Notes: generated by a model not told the origin, from the sequence alone. A stretch of DNA of 64,000 bases from Capniomyces stellatus (GCA_001661515.1 LUVW01000001.1:948052-1012051), one strand, 5' to 3'; positions 45,106-58,016 are shown, numbered from the stretch's first letter. Numbers and translations: made by a program.

Positions 45106-45928
45106 GTTATTTGAATATTGCACAGTGTTAACACTACCGAGAGTGATAAAAAAAAGTACCTCTGCCAATGACGCTTTTTTATTTCTTTGGGTTTTAATCC
45201 AGAGCTAGTGTCATTTTTTTTCTTTTTTCCTTTAATTTTGCTCGATAGTCACTGAAATTTTTAGTGGTTAAGCGTTAAGCTATTGATGGCAAAGTTTGAT
45301 TTTGGGATTAATAAACCTGTAGATCTTCATAAGGATGGCAATATACGAGCCCACGTAGACAACCCAGATGTAAGTAGTTTTGGACATATTCGAGGCTTTA
45401 AAAACGCATTCAAGGATGTTTGTGACGTTCTATAGCCAACCCAGTCAGTCCTTTTATATATATATATATATTTTAAATGTCTGTGTATTTAAATTCCAAT
45501 TACCCAACTGTAACAATGTTATAATAGTACTCTGGATTATATGTTGGTGGACTGAGTTTGCTGGGCCATGCTATAAGCACGTTTAGAAATGTTAAAAAAC
45601 CCGAGATCCGAGTGGATGTGCTATTGCCACCAAGGAGTCTGTATTTTTTCAGGTACTAATTAAATCCAAGGTTATACACAAGTCTGCGATTACTGACATA
45701 ACTGTATTTATGTGGCCTACTTAATAAAAATGGTGATATAATTGACATTATAAGTGAAATAGTAATGAGTTTAATGTACTGTATTATGACTTGGAAAATA
45801 GCCACCGGATACGGTATGAATTCACGCATGAGATTACAGTTGTTCCTGAACAACGTACATGGGATGGCATGTTGCTGCCGAGAGAGCGTAGAATATCGGT
45901 GCTGTTTAGAGTACGCAACGAAATATAA
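44424..45928 (+). CDS. ALKBH7-like 2-oxoglutarate/Fe(II) dioxygenase, probably mitochondrial
   Basis: AlkB-fold oxygenase; the human ALKBH7 relative is mitochondrial and is linked to programmed necrosis and RNA/metabolic control. Exons: 44424-45066, 45323-45369, 45528-45652 and 45802-45928, 313 residues in frame. The border PPHIL|DLHKDGNIRAHVDN recreates the family motif. Iron ligands are H225, D227 (AHVDN) and H281 (FTHEI). The 2OG-binding Arg lies in PRERRISVLFRVRN. Before the fold, LILIPGFISEKEHEDIVKAC and FDERITNYREC match the ALKBH7 N-terminal region. The first 40 residues are basic and could be a presequence. The 70-residue N-terminal extension is longer than the human protein's. Exon 1 is followed by a (TTA)n tract in the intron. 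Confidence 0.85.
45074..45104. repeat. (TTA)n microsatellite in ALKBH7 intron 1
   Basis: About ten TTA units just after the inferred donor at 45067. Confidence 0.9.
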
Positions 45929-46520
45929 AACTAAAATTATATTATGGTGACATGACATGACAGAAGCTGAAGCTATTTAAAATGTATATTGTACTCGTAA
46001 ATAATGATATTAATGTCTAAAACTATAGGATGTAAATGAAACAGATTTAGAAAAAAAGTACGCACCACAATCACAATCATAATCATAAACATAATCACCA
46101 TCATGGGCACCGAAAACCACCACGGCCAGCATCAACTATGGCCAGTATCAACATGAAATTTTAGAGATGCCATATAAAAATGTATACTCGGTGACAATTA
46201 AATATAATCCAGCTGGGTTTTAATTGATCCTGGCACCAGTACTGCTTTATTTAATTACTAATATATTTTTTTGTATTAGCTGAACTTTGACTTTGGTTAA
46301 AAACAACAATTTCCATGGCAACAGCATTGGTTTGCTAATGGCTTTTGGTATTGAATATTAAACTAGGTTGTTTTGTATTTTAATGGCTAAAAGTTAGTGA
46401 GATGTGCTGGACTTCAAAATAAAGGAAAAGTAGAAAGTAACATTCAAAGATAATAAGTCTACTAAAATATATTTCCCTCCTCTCTTCTCGTAAATAATAG
46501 TACCTAACTTTCCAAAAGAA
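45929..46520. other. Convergent spacer, no gene seen
   Basis: 3' regions of ALKBH7 (plus) and PRP2 (minus). A CATAATCA-type degenerate repeat lies near 46065-46105. Confidence 0.4.
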
Positions 46521-49500
46521 CTATTGCTTTTTATTGTAGTTGATTTGTTTGGGCATCTTTTTTTTGGACTGGTCTTCAACCTCGTTTTCAGTATAAAAGT
46601 GTGGAGCCAATTCATACAGCCAGCTTGGCTCGATTTCGATGACCTGGCGCATATATTCTTTTGAAGTCAAGACCAGCTCGTAATAGATGACAAACTTGGA
46701 CTTTTTTTCAAACAAAGAGCTGCTGGGGTGAACGTACACGGTATTGTTCTTTTTGATGGTCGAGTAGCTTTCGCCAGACTTGTGGATTTTGGCAGCATTG
46801 TAGAAAAACCCGCTGGTTATGGCTTTGCGGATTGGAACCGAGTTTGACGCAAGCTGGTTTGATTTGTCGGCTGATGTCAGCGTATTTAGTTCGGGTGACT
46901 CATCGTCGTTCTTTTTGACTTCGATTTCAACACGTTCCATCAGACCTATTACTTGGTCTCTGGTGTCCCGAGCTCTGTTCATTGACCGGTACTGGATAAA
47001 GTTTTCAAAGCACCATTGCTTGGAGAACCCTGTTTCAACCCACTGGTTCCACACATTTAACAGCGTCAGGTGATCGCCCCCACTGACTACAAAATTAGCA
47101 TGTGCTTGGTCGGCGTAAAGTTTTTTTTCCTTTGGCCTAAAAAAAACAGCGCTGGAAACAGAGAGCATTGCTACAATAGACGCCATATCCTCGGGACAGT
47201 TGAACTGTTCTGAAGCAATCAGTGCCCTTGCCATCATGGGATCCATAGGAAATTCAGCCATTCTGCGGCCAAGTTTTGTCATTTCGCCCCTATCGTTTAG
47301 CGCACCAAGCGCATAAAGATGCTCAAGCGCAAGTTTCAAAAGATCAGGCGACGGCGAATCCATAAAGTCAAACTGAATCAGGTTGTGAATCCCTAAACAC
47401 TTCAAGGTCAGCACAACACTTGCCAGGTTCACTCGAAGGATCTCTGGTGTTGTGTTGTCTTCGAGGTCGTTCATGTAAGCATGCTGTGTATACAGCCTAA
47501 AACACTTTCCAGGCCCAACACGACCTGCACGGCCCGACCTTTGGTTAGCTGAGGCTCTGGAGCACTACACCACATACAAGCGTACACAACAAGGTTTCAA
47601 TTAATTTATTAGCCAAGTGTCAGACTTGCACCTAAACGTGACCAGCCCCCCCCCCTCCCAAACCTCTCAGTTATTTGTTTAACTGTACAACAATCACATG
47701 TAAATTCAATATTAGCGCAACAATCATGCGTAAAAATGGCTATTAGCTACTTACTGGAACCACTTGCAATGTTTCAATTCCAGACCTTGGATTATACTCG
47801 TTTTGCTTATTAAACCCAGGGTCAATTACATAGACGACACCGTCGATAGTAATGGAGGTTTCAGCAATGTTCGTTGCCAAAATAACCTTGCGGGAGTTTT
47901 CGGGTGTAGGCTCGAAAATCTTTGCCTGCAAATCCGAGGGTAGGTTTGCGTAAATGGGGCACACCAACAGCTCGTTTATCTTGCTTCCCAGTGCCCTGCA
48001 AGCTGCTTGAAGGCTCTCTTCGGCCGATTCAATCTCATCCTGTCCTGTTAAAAACACCAGAATGTCGCCTTTTGGCTGCGACGCATGGATCTGAAGAACC
48101 GTGGTTACTGCTGCTGTAAGGTAGTTGGCTTCAGGTGCTTTGGTGTTGTATATCTCCACTGGGAATGGGCGGCCTGGAATCTTGAAAATGGGCGCATCGT
48201 CAAAGTACTCGCTAAACTTTTGCGCATCCATTGTAGCACTGGAAATCAACAGTTTAAGATCAGGTCTAAATCTAGCAATATCCTAGTAAAAATAAATAAA
48301 TCAATAAATAATAATAGTCAGTTGATTGGTGTTTAATAACATCACTCTTGTTGTTTTTGGTGGTGTAAACAAGCAATCAAAGTTGTCTAATTACACACGC
48401 AATTGTACCATTAAGACAGCTTACTTTAACCAAGGCAAACAAAATATCGGTGTGCAACGTCCGTTCGTGCGCTTCATCAATCATGAGACACGAATATCCA
48501 GCCAAATCAGGCTCGGTCATAAACTCCCTAAGCAGCATACCATCCGTCATGTACTTGATCCGGGTTCTTTCGCTTGTGCAGTCTTCAAACCTAATTGCAT
48601 AGCCAACCTCGTGCCCTATTTTGGTGCCTGTTTCCTCAGCTACTCTAGCCGCCACACTCATTGCAGCAACTCGTCTAGGCTGAGTACATCCAACCTTTTT
48701 GCCATCTTTGCAATACCCAGCTTCATACAAGTACTGAGGCAGCTGCGTGGTCTTTCCCGACCCAGTCTCTCCAACAATGATCAGTGTCTGGAAATTATCA
48801 ATTGCATCCAACAGCTCGCTTCTGTACTTGAATATCGGCAACGAGTCTCGGACTTGCTGGATCGAAAGCGCCTTCCTCTCAGCTGCGTCAATCGCCTTGT
48901 TTCGCTCTTCGGCTTCCCCCTCTTTAAACAAAGTTTCCTCCATCACAAAGTCTATTGCCTCGGTGTCCAGCACGTACTCATACTCGTCTCCTGCTGCACG
49001 CCCATCAAGACTATCCATCTTTGCTGAGCTTTTCTCAATCTGCTGCTTTTCCCACACCTCCTGCTCGCTCAACACCTTCTTCCCGCTTTCCGGCTCTACA
49101 TACCGGCCATACAACGCCTTTTCCTTCTTCTTTCTATCAATCTCCCCCTTCTCGGTAATGTAGTCCTCTGGCATCACATACCCATCATGTTTATCCGTCA
49201 ACTGCTTTCTTTCTTGCGCCAGCTTCAAAACATTCTGCTTATACTCCAGCTCCTTCCTCTCCTTCTCTGTCAGCTTTTCACTACTAAACAAAAACTCCTC
49301 CTCCTGAATCTCTCGCTTTAACAGCTCTAGCTGCTGCTCTTCCCTCTGACCCAAATACTTTTGACGCGCCCTTGTCCGAAGCTCCGGTAACAACTCCCGC
49401 CTCTTGTCCCGGTCATTCGCTATACTCCTTCGATCATTCACCTCGCTCATTGCTGAGTTTGTAGCTCGATCTTCAGCCAGCTGCTTTGTGTGCTCTTTGT

Positions 49501-50375
49501 CCTTTTCCCGCAACCTTTTAACAAACTCTTCTCTTTCCACCAAATCCTCTTCCATCTCTCTCTCTTCCCGCCCGTACTCTTCTTCTGCATCCTCTATATC
49601 CTCCCCCTTCCCACTTTCCTTTTCCTTCCTCGCCCTCTTAATCTGATCCTCTCTATACCGCTCCTCACTAGAATCACTCTGCCACCCATCTCTCAACTCC
49701 TCCCTTCTTCGCGACGTCCCTTTAACTCTCTCTTTCTCTTCCCCCCTCTCATTTCCCTGCTTTTCTTTTCCTCGTTCTTTTTCTACTATACCATCTACAT
49801 CGCTATCGCTATCATCGTGCCCAACTGCTGCTCTCACTTTTGTTTTGCCCCTATCATTTACCTTTTTCTTTTCTTTTCTGCCAACCTCCTCTACTCTTTT
49901 TTCCAATCTCTCGAATATCTATTACACCACACATCATTTGTTTCTTTGTAAATATCTCCACACAAACTCACTCACTTTTTTTTTCCACACAAACTGTCTC
50001 TTTTACTCTACTTTTTGTTTTCATTTGATCAAATTCAGTTTAGTTCTTACTTTGTCTTCTTTTTTCTTGCTTCTATTGCCGCTATTGATTTTATCAAAAA
50101 GTCCCCTTGAAAAGTCTTGGTCATCGCCTTCATTCAAAACCCCCAACTCTTTCAGCTTACTCTTTAGCTCTTCTGGTCCTTTAATCGCGCGTGCTATGGA
50201 AAACAATTATAAATTTGTTAGAATCCAGTCTAGTTCTTTTCTTGGTCGCTCTTTTGCTAAATAAATCTTCAAAAATAAACCACTTACCAATCGATATGAC
50301 ATACTCCACTATTTCATCCGAGCTTACCCCCGTAAGTCTAATGAGCTTATCTGAAACCCATTGATTCAAAGACAT
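46521..50375 (-). CDS. PRP2: DEAH-box spliceosomal ATPase Prp2/DHX16
   Basis: RNA helicase that remodels the Bact spliceosome before the first splicing step. Exons: 50375-50288, 50193-50051, 49918-48425, 48282-47755 and 47564-46521, 1098 residues in frame. The N-terminus ([17 protein letters not shown]) resembles the PWI-like start of DHX16, followed by about 300 charged coiled residues. Motif [18 protein letters not shown] is near residue 458, then [21 protein letters not shown] near 557, [10 protein letters not shown], and [18 protein letters not shown] assembled across the exon 4/5 border. The C-terminal ratchet (PTPEIL-like, [11 protein letters not shown]) and OB-fold ([20 protein letters not shown]) follow. 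The family has close paralogues (Prp16, Prp22, Prp43). The N-terminus and the EYVLD segment before the helicase core favour Prp2/DHX16. Confidence 0.93.
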
Positions 50376-50688
50376 CTTTGCCCAATCTAAAACTCTACCG
50401 AGTCAGAAAATACCCCTAAATTAAACTTCTTTATCGCCTTTCTTGACAAATATTAACTGTTGATTCTGATACTACAACTGTGCACCAACTGCTTTTGTCC
50501 AAGTAGTCCTGTGCTTTGCAAGTATATATTGAAAATTCTACACTCTATTGTATATCTTAAAAAAAAGTACAATTGATTAATCTATATTGAACATTCAGTG
50601 GCAGCTAAAATACCAACATCGTTTTCTTTTAAAGCAGGTTTTCCGAAACCATTTTATTTATTTCAATTTAAATGCAAAATTAACAAGT

Positions 50689-50719
<31 letters not shown>

Positions 50720-51157
50720 AAGCACTGGCTTTCTTTTACGCTTTTAAAGCTCAGTTTTATTGCCTAACTGAAATCGATTTGCAAATAAAACTCACCCTCG
50801 TTATTTTCTTTTCTTTTATTGAAATTTATCATAACTTGATCGCGTTTATAATTCCATATATAATATCAAAATTCACTTTTTCAAAATTCACTTAATCTCA
50901 AAATTTACTCAATCCAAGTCTTTTTTTTAATCTCATAACCGATTTACAAGATAATTCCAAAAAAAAATTCAATTCAGCCAAGATCAGGATACAAACTATA
51001 AATTCTTTTGCTGCACTGCCAACACTACTGCTAGAACCAAGTCTTTAATTTACTAGCAACCCTTTTGCTCAACATTTACAGAATCGAGTAATCGCCCGCT
51101 TGTCACCATCATCTGTTACAGCCGTCGAGATATACAAACACGAATACATAATTTGTC
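50376..51157. other. Divergent spacer with A9GC-type repeat
   Basis: Region between PRP2 (minus) and the small gene at 51158 (plus). It holds three poly-A/GC units at about 50689-50723. ORF 50587-50895 is driven by this repeat and is not called. Confidence 0.4.
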
Positions 51158-51490
51158 ATGGCTTTTCAACATCGATACACTTATTTTATTTCGAGGTTAG
51201 TGCTCTGCTGATAACTTGAGCATTTATTTATATACATGGGCAGATCCTTAATCTAATAATATAAATTAAGCCCGTGATCTGTACTTTGGGGCAAAAGTAT
51301 TTTCAATAACCGCCTTGTCTATTACTAACTTTGAACGAATCTGCTTTGTCTTAGAAAAATGGACATTTTTGTCGGCGTAGCCGGAGGTACTTTAGGATAC
51401 TTTATGTTTGAGAGAAAGCAATCAAAAAAACATGAACTGCCCACTCTCAAAAGCTTGGTGTCTGAGTACATTAAAATTAGAGAGGAATGA
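51158..51490 (+). CDS. Small single-pass membrane protein candidate, 57 aa, two exons
   Basis: No family recognised. Exon 1 (51158-51195) encodes 12 residues starting MAFQHRYTYFIS and ends in a good donor (AG|GTTAGT). Exon 2 (51355-51490) follows an intron with a CTAAC branch site 30 nt before a TTAG acceptor. Frame is kept (AG|A = Arg). Exon 2 encodes KMDIFVGVAGGTLGYFMFER, a short Gly-rich transmembrane segment, then a charged helix (LPTLKSLVSEYIKIREE). The shape (tiny, one Gly-rich membrane helix, charged tail) resembles accessory subunits of respiratory complexes. That is analogy only. It is short enough to be missed by gene callers. The gene could also start at the Met at 51359 (43 aa). 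Confidence 0.5.
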
Positions 51491-52033
51491 CACCCCAATG
51501 TCAGTTCGGCCCAATTACACATACAAAATAGAAACGAATAAGTCCTGTACTTGGAGCCACAGCTTTAGAGTGCCTCGCAAAGCTCCATGATTTAGAAATC
51601 TACATGCACTTCATGTTACTTGAAGCCAGTTTCGTTGCAGCTTTCGAACCCAACGCTTTTGGATATTTATTCCTCGGATTTATTTATTTTTTAAAAAACA
51701 CATTCACAAGTTTCAGCAAAAGGCTGTGGAGTTTGGCCTCTTTAATAGTGTAATTATTCCAGAAACATTAAAAAAAAGTGTGTTCAATTAGGCTCCTGCA
51801 AAGCAAAAAGTGAAATAAATAAGGGAATATAAAGCTACATAGTATTGTTTAGACCTTCCATGGTTCAAAATACGTAAAAAAAAAAAAAAAGTTAAAAAAA
51901 GTAAAAGAGTAATAATAAGAGAACAGAGCATATTAGATCAACAAGAGAAACTCGGTGAAATAAAAAAAAGTCAACTCTTTGAAAAAAGTAAAAATAATAG
52001 AAACAACAACTGTGAAACCGGATGTAAATACAT
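51491..52033. other. Convergent spacer, no gene seen
   Basis: AT-rich; 3' ends of the small gene and TAF7. Confidence 0.35.
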
Positions 52034-54251
52034 TTAGCCAGTGTTGATCTTGTCCAGCTGCGTCTTTTTATGAGAAAGCTCGGTCATGAGTTTGTGCACT
52101 GTATCCTCAAACCGTTTCTAAATAAAAAAAAGGTTGTGTAGAACAGGTATAATCAGCATTATAACTAGGTTTCTGCACAAATAAAAGTGGTCGCAAAAGT
52201 AGTTGCTCTTACCCTAATAATAGGATTGGGCGCAGAGTTCAGGTCAACTCGTTTGCGTCTTATAGTAGCCTCGAGATTCATAATCTCCTCTGTGAGCAGC
52301 CTCCTCTGCATAGTCCGCTCGTTATCTAAGACCAGGCAAATGTTGTTGATGATTAGGCACAGGTTTAATTTAAGCTTAAAATAGGAATACTGGTATTAAC
52401 AAAGGGAATAACAATGGAAGTGGTAATTGCAGTCAGGAACAACAGATTCAGCATCCATTGTAGCAAGGCAGCTAGATTTAACTTGGCTTTAAAGTTATCC
52501 ATTCGTAATTACTGTCAATAATGATAAAAATAGTGGTGGTATAGGGTAGCAAAACTTACTTGGCTCGTTGTCGTCAGAGTCCTCATCCTCACTTTCTTCA
52601 TTATCATCCTCGCTTTCCTTGTTATCCTCGCCAGCATCATTGTAAATCTCGTCGTAATTCTCAGCATCGTTTTCATTCCCAATATCATTTTCATTCTCAA
52701 TATCGTTTTCATCTTCAATTTCGCCCTCGTTTTCGTTCCCATTATCATTCCCGTTTTCGTTTTCGTCCTCATTCTCGTTGTCAACATCCATGTCTCGCAT
52801 ATCCTCACCTTCAAGCTCCTCCAGCCCGCGGTCCAACTCTGCTGCTAAATCAGCATCAAAGTCATCCATAGCAACTACACTCTCAACCTCTTCATCTTCC
52901 TCTCTACTACTCTTCATTTGAGTCGACTTCGCCCCTTTTCCGGCCTCATTTTCGGCTATAACTGTTTCATATTCACTATCGTCCGCTTGGATATCCTGCA
53001 ACTCTATAGCAAATAAGCAGTTTCCAGCTTCAATTTCAATTTCAACACCAACTCTAATTTTTTTTTTCATCTTTCTTTCGTTCTCAATCTCACAAATTGT
53101 GAAACATGACTTGAACATGGTTAATATTCGACTCTTTGCACAAGAGTACAACGGATCTATATCGCATGTTCCAGGTTGGTGATAATTAAACATAAAATAA
53201 TCTGTTACCGTAGCTTATAGACATCGCCTTTGTGTCTTCTTCCAGCAGCCTTAATACTTCGTTTTCTATGTAACTTATCTTGTTGTGCGATATTCTGGGC
53301 CTAAAGCGCTGTCTAGATATATCCTTTAACGGCGGCGCAAGACCACTAGGGAAAACTATATCCCCTCTCTCCATGGTATCGCCAATCTTGATACTCTCAA
53401 TATCAGCCGCCGGTATCAGGTCTTCGACTAGCAACATCTATAATTTTTTATTTAGCAGAGCTGTTTTATATACGCTACGGCAAATTGTTCACTATACGTC
53501 CAATAGACACTATTCTTTCCAAGGCAAACACCAGTTGCAAAACAATTGAATTACTATTCGTTAAGCTAACAGCTTACTTGTGATATGTCCGCAACTTTAA
53601 GTATCTGTTTCTTGTCCGTGGTTCTATACGACTCTGTTATTGTGGGCAAGTCAACCAGCCTAGCTGTATAATGCTTGTCGTCAAATCTGAAAACACCCTT
53701 CCTACTATCTAAGTTAAGTGTTGGCAATTTAGTGTCTATTTCAGCTCAGTATCTGACAAACAATGGCCAAGTAGAAATGTCCCTTTGGCCTGAAATTGTC
53801 AACCTGAGCATTTAAAAATACCAACGACGCACGACAGTTACTGTTAATAAAATTTACTTTTAAAGGCAATCTCAATCCGGTCTCCTATTTCTCGTGAGTC
53901 TACGATTTTGCGCACGGATTCGCTGATTTCTTCTGGTAATCTAACTATAAACTGGTTTTCAAAATAATACTGCTCATCGTCTGAATCGCTAAAATCATCG
54001 TAGCCATTGCCTTTTGATCCTGAGGCTCCTTTATTTTTAAAGTTTAACTTCAGGTTTTTTGTTTTGAATTTCTTTTTTGTTTTGCTCTCCTCTAGAGCCT
54101 TCTTTCTGCCCCGGGTTTTCCTCTGCGGCCTTAGCTCCTCTTTAACCGACGAATCATAGGAACCAAACCTCAGCGTGATCTTTGTAGTTTTTAATTCTTC
54201 TGGATTATAGTCTCTTGTCCTCGTACTACGACTGCTTGTCTCGCTATCCAT
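52034..54251 (-). CDS. TAF7: TFIID subunit TAF7, six exons
   Basis: TAF7 binds TAF1 within TFIID and controls its activity during RNA polymerase II initiation. Exons: 54251-53858, 53708-53578, 53437-53209, 53003-52560, 52325-52213 and 52117-52034, 464 residues in one frame. The TAFII55 domain begins FENQFIVRLPEEISESVRK and continues GVFRFDDKHYTARLVDLPTI, TTDKKQILKVADISQML, and the exon-3 block IVFPSGLAPPLKDISRQRF with RLLEEDTKAMSISYE. The acidic C-terminal part includes DDFDADLAAELDRGLEELEG and a long Asn-Glu-Asp repeat. The terminal helix (TEEIMNLEATIRRKRVDLNS) matches the conserved C-terminal coiled region. The NED repeat (about 52600-52790) is unusually long. Confidence 0.92.
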
Positions 54252-54862
54252 TTATAGCTCGTCTCAATGATTACTAGTGTTTCTTTGTGTTCTCTATCGA
54301 TAATAGACGGTTGGTGCTGAAATGTTTTGTTTTAATTTCCGTTTTGCTATTAACAAAAAGTATTGTTGGTTTTAAATAATAATAATAAAAGTATTATCGG
54401 TTTTAAAGCAAAACGATCAAGAGTGTAATGCTTGGTTCTCTTTCAATTATTAGTTCAGAAATTGAACAACAAAAACAGAGAAATTACGCGATTTTTTTTT
54501 TCCCTTAAAAAATTGGTTGCTGAAGCTAATTTGTAAGAAAAAAAAATGAAAACCCCAGTTAATATCCGAATATCATTGCTTGTTTTTTCTTTGTTCAGGA
54601 GCCAGCACACCAAATTATAGCATAGTTCGGATAGTAATTTATTAAAGACAAGGTGTAAATTAAGGTAAACTAAAGGATGTACAAGGTCACAAGAAATGTT
54701 TACATTTATACTTAGCCCGCGATTTATCGGGAAATCCTGCCATATGTTAGGATAGAACGTGTAAAAAAGTAAAGGTAAAGTAAGAATGCTGAAAACGGAA
54801 AACGGAAAACTGAAACCAAATACAACAGAGCTGGTTTGTTACAACAAAGCCATAAAAGGGTT
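54252..54862. other. Spacer between TAF7 and GPI8, no gene seen
   Basis: Tandem minus-strand genes; AT-rich TAF7 promoter and GPI8 3' UTR. Confidence 0.35.
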
Positions 54863-56976
54863 TTATAAACTCTTGTAAGAAAAATAAACCGATGATGATA
54901 CGAGTACTACAATAGATGCACCGACAATGCTTGTTGTGACCAAATTAGGCGGAGGTATCTCAACACTAATCTTTGGCGTTTCCGGTTTTGGTCCTGCTTT
55001 GGCTTTTTCCAGCTTTTCCTATTAGTGATAAATGCGTGTGTTTTGTAGCAAAAGTGAAAGCCCCAAGCTACCAAGTCTTATTAAAAGTTAATAGATAGAT
55101 ATAGTTATTTAAACTGAACTTGTGTACGAATGTTCTTACAGATAATGGTTCCTTTTTCTGCTTTTTACGTAAACCTCCAACGGGCGTCTCCAGTCTTATG
55201 GGGTTTTTAGTCAGTTCCACGTTCTGTTCTGCTCCAAGAAACTCGGAAATCAAAGTCTAAAAGTGTACGTGTAACCTCATGTAAACAAAACCAACATGTA
55301 TGTGCATTCGGTATACCAGCGCAACTGAAACCAACCATAGCTGTATATGTAACGTATTTGTCCTTAAAAAGTACCTTATCTAAGCTCCGAGAAAAAAGAT
55401 CCGTCCGAACCCCAGGTGTAGAAGCAATAAAATCTTCGTTATAAGAATTCACCTATAAAAAAAACACGTAGAATATGATGTCAACATGGATTCAATATTT
55501 TGACAACTGTTTTCCTCTTTATCGATATAATGCACTGATATCAACCATTTTGAAAAGTAAATTACCAAATCTTGAATAGTGAGTTCGCTTCCTGGCTTGA
55601 CTTTTTCCAAAAATTCTAGATTCGCATATGTAAATCTGTCGATAACTGACACCCCTAGGTCATAGTCGTGGTGATACTATTTATAAAGCAACATTTAATG
55701 CAGCCATGTTATTTAGTTACCATATTTGTTATCTGCTCTGCCGAAGCAAAGAGTGGTTACACAAATATCAACTAGAGTTCGTGTCTGAGTGTCTTACTGA
55801 GTAGGAGTTCTGGTCCTTCTTGCTTGACCCCATTGCCAGGATATTAGGAGAGTAGAAGGTGTTGTACATTGTGTTTGCTTGACACGAATCAATCATAAAA
55901 AATATCTCGTTGTATCTATGGTTAAAAATCATAAAGTTAAAAAAAAAGAATCGTAAAGTTTTCTTTATTTTTACAGAATGCGACGACTGAATTTCCAATC
56001 AATAGTATCAAGCTTAATGCGAACACGCTTTCTTTGCGATGCCGCAGTGCTCCAAAAAAAATGCATCCTCCTCCTCCTCCTCCTCCTCCTCCTCCTGATT
56101 CTACTTACCTTTTCTTTTCCCACATCTGAGCAAAGGCGTCTGCAATATCGTAGCTGCTAATCTCATTAAAATCCTGAAACTTTAAAAACTCATCTCCTCC
56201 GTGCCCTGTCATGTAAATGAATATATTTGACTTATCATCCGTCAGCAGCCTTTTACTTCTTGGGGTTTCGGGCGCAACTCGTCCTATTAATAAATACCCA
56301 AAAGTACCATTAGTTTCTCGCATTAAACCGCTCTGTTGTTCAGCTTACATAGCAGGTAACAGCAAGTGCGTAAATTAAAATGAAAAGAATAATGAGCTGA
56401 ATTTAAAACAAATTAGTTTTAATCTCAACATTCATCCAACACACCTGTTAGTAGTCTAATAAAATTTTCGACTGTAACTTCGTAGCCTCGATAGTCAACC
56501 TCCACATTATCCCCGTACAAATCAACCATTTGGTTTGGATGGTCAAACACCGCTCCTGGTTTCTGATTCCTTGGATTGCAAGCCATATCATCAGCCAGCA
56601 TCAGTATGATGTTGGAGTCTGGTATCCCCAACCGCTTAACCGTGCGATACATGGACATTGCGTTTGATACATGTCGATAATTAAACCAAAACCTCGACGT
56701 ACACACCTGCCCCAGTAGAAAACAGTTAAATAAAGATCATGCACAATTATTATTCAACTCAATAGCCAATTTATCGCAAGAATACACTTGTATATGAATA
56801 AACAATCGTATTTTTGATTTTTAGATCAAGCTAATGTATACTAAGCATTTAATTACCAAAACTGCCCAATTGTTTGTGTGTGTGGTGTTTCTGAACACGC
56901 CTTCTAGCGGTTCATCGCCAAAAGCAGCCGAAATGAGCGCAACTAAAAGTGCCAAAAATCTGGTAATGAGCCTCAT
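54863..56976 (-). CDS. GPI8: GPI-anchor transamidase catalytic subunit Gpi8/PIG-K, eight exons
   Basis: Cysteine protease of clan CD that cleaves the C-terminal signal and attaches GPI anchors in the ER. Exons: 56976-56857, 56706-56445, 56283-56109, 55915-55798, 55676-55566, 55452-55375, 55256-55140 and 55018-54863, 378 residues in frame. A signal peptide ([20 protein letters not shown]) is followed by [18 protein letters not shown]. The catalytic pair is intact: H155 in MTGHGGDEF and C197 in [23 protein letters not shown] and [14 protein letters not shown] also match. The last exon has a C-terminal transmembrane helix ([18 protein letters not shown]). Length is close to yeast Gpi8. Confidence 0.96.
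56066..56096. repeat. (TCC)n microsatellite in GPI8 intron 3
   Basis: About ten TCC units; GGA on the transcribed strand, immediately after the donor at 56108. Confidence 0.9.
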
Positions 56977-58016
56977 AGTAAAGTGCTGCTTCTTTTTTAT
57001 ACCTATTTGTTCTTTTTGTCAAGTACAGCTCCTATAATATAGACAACCGGCCTACTTGTGGTATTGTATTTTTTTGGTATAAACAGAGTAGAATAAACAG
57101 AATGGTATAAGCAAGGTTAAGGTGAAAAACGCTATTATTGGATTTCTTTTACAAGAGATTAGTTAAATCTTTGTCTGTTTTCAGTCAAGTGTGTTGTAAT
57201 TATTTTATTTTTCCACTCAATTGGCTTTAATATTAATTGCTGCTTGTTCGTTTATTTGCCATTTACCTTTTGTTGCTAGTTTATTTATTTACTTTTCAAT
57301 TTTTTCTTTCTTTTTTCTACCAAGTAATATTGAAATTTGAAAATATAAAAAAAGATTAAGCAAAATCAACCTGCTTCAGCCATTTATCAAGCCAAAACTA
57401 TCTATGCCTGCAAGCCAAAGAGATGCAGAAAATGTCTTATTAGAAGAACTAATAGAAGTCTGGTGCTATTTTATCCTCCCTCAACCAAAATGCGCTATTA
57501 GCCTTTACTTGGTGATTTCTAATCGGATGCGTGGATGCGTATTTAAGCCACTTTTGATTTCCAAACTCGACTCCAAGTATTTAAAGTAGAAAAAAGGGAG
57601 TTTAGGTTTTTTCTACTTGACTATTGTGTCGAAATTATTTTCAACTAATTTTTCTTGATTAGACTTTAAGTAGTCAATTATACCTAACTTGATTCGCTAA
57701 AACTTGGCTCACATTTCAATCCAATAGCAAAAAAAAAGTGCATTTACAACCAATAACTCTTTACATTTGAATCGAAAGTTAGTGATAAAACTATCTTTGC
57801 TAGCTACTGCTGTTTTAATAGTAGTCTTTATTTCCTGTCCAAATCCAAATATCTTCAAGTCCAAATTGTCGATTCAAAAAAAAATACAAGGTACAATCTT
57901 GGCTTATAAACAACGAGTCTTAAGCTTCTTATATATTAGCCTAAAATCAAAATCGTAAATCGTAATAAACGTTCAGCACAAAAAAAAAGAGAAAAATACA
58001 GATACAAAAATACAGA
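56977..58016. other. Divergent spacer, no gene called
   Basis: Between GPI8 (minus) and mS41 (plus). Two short ORFs (57404-57589, 57767-57958) lack domains; the second has a hydrophobic stretch but no convincing start. Confidence 0.35.

Noticed and set aside
45265..45322. Extra coding sequence upstream of ALKBH7 exon 2
   Set aside because: Although open, including it breaks the conserved PHIL-DLHKDG motif; the acceptor at 45322 with the donor at 45067 restores it.
57404..57958. Two small plus-strand ORFs (61 and 63 residues)
   Set aside because: No domain, no splice-consistent extension, and the second lacks a convincing ATG.
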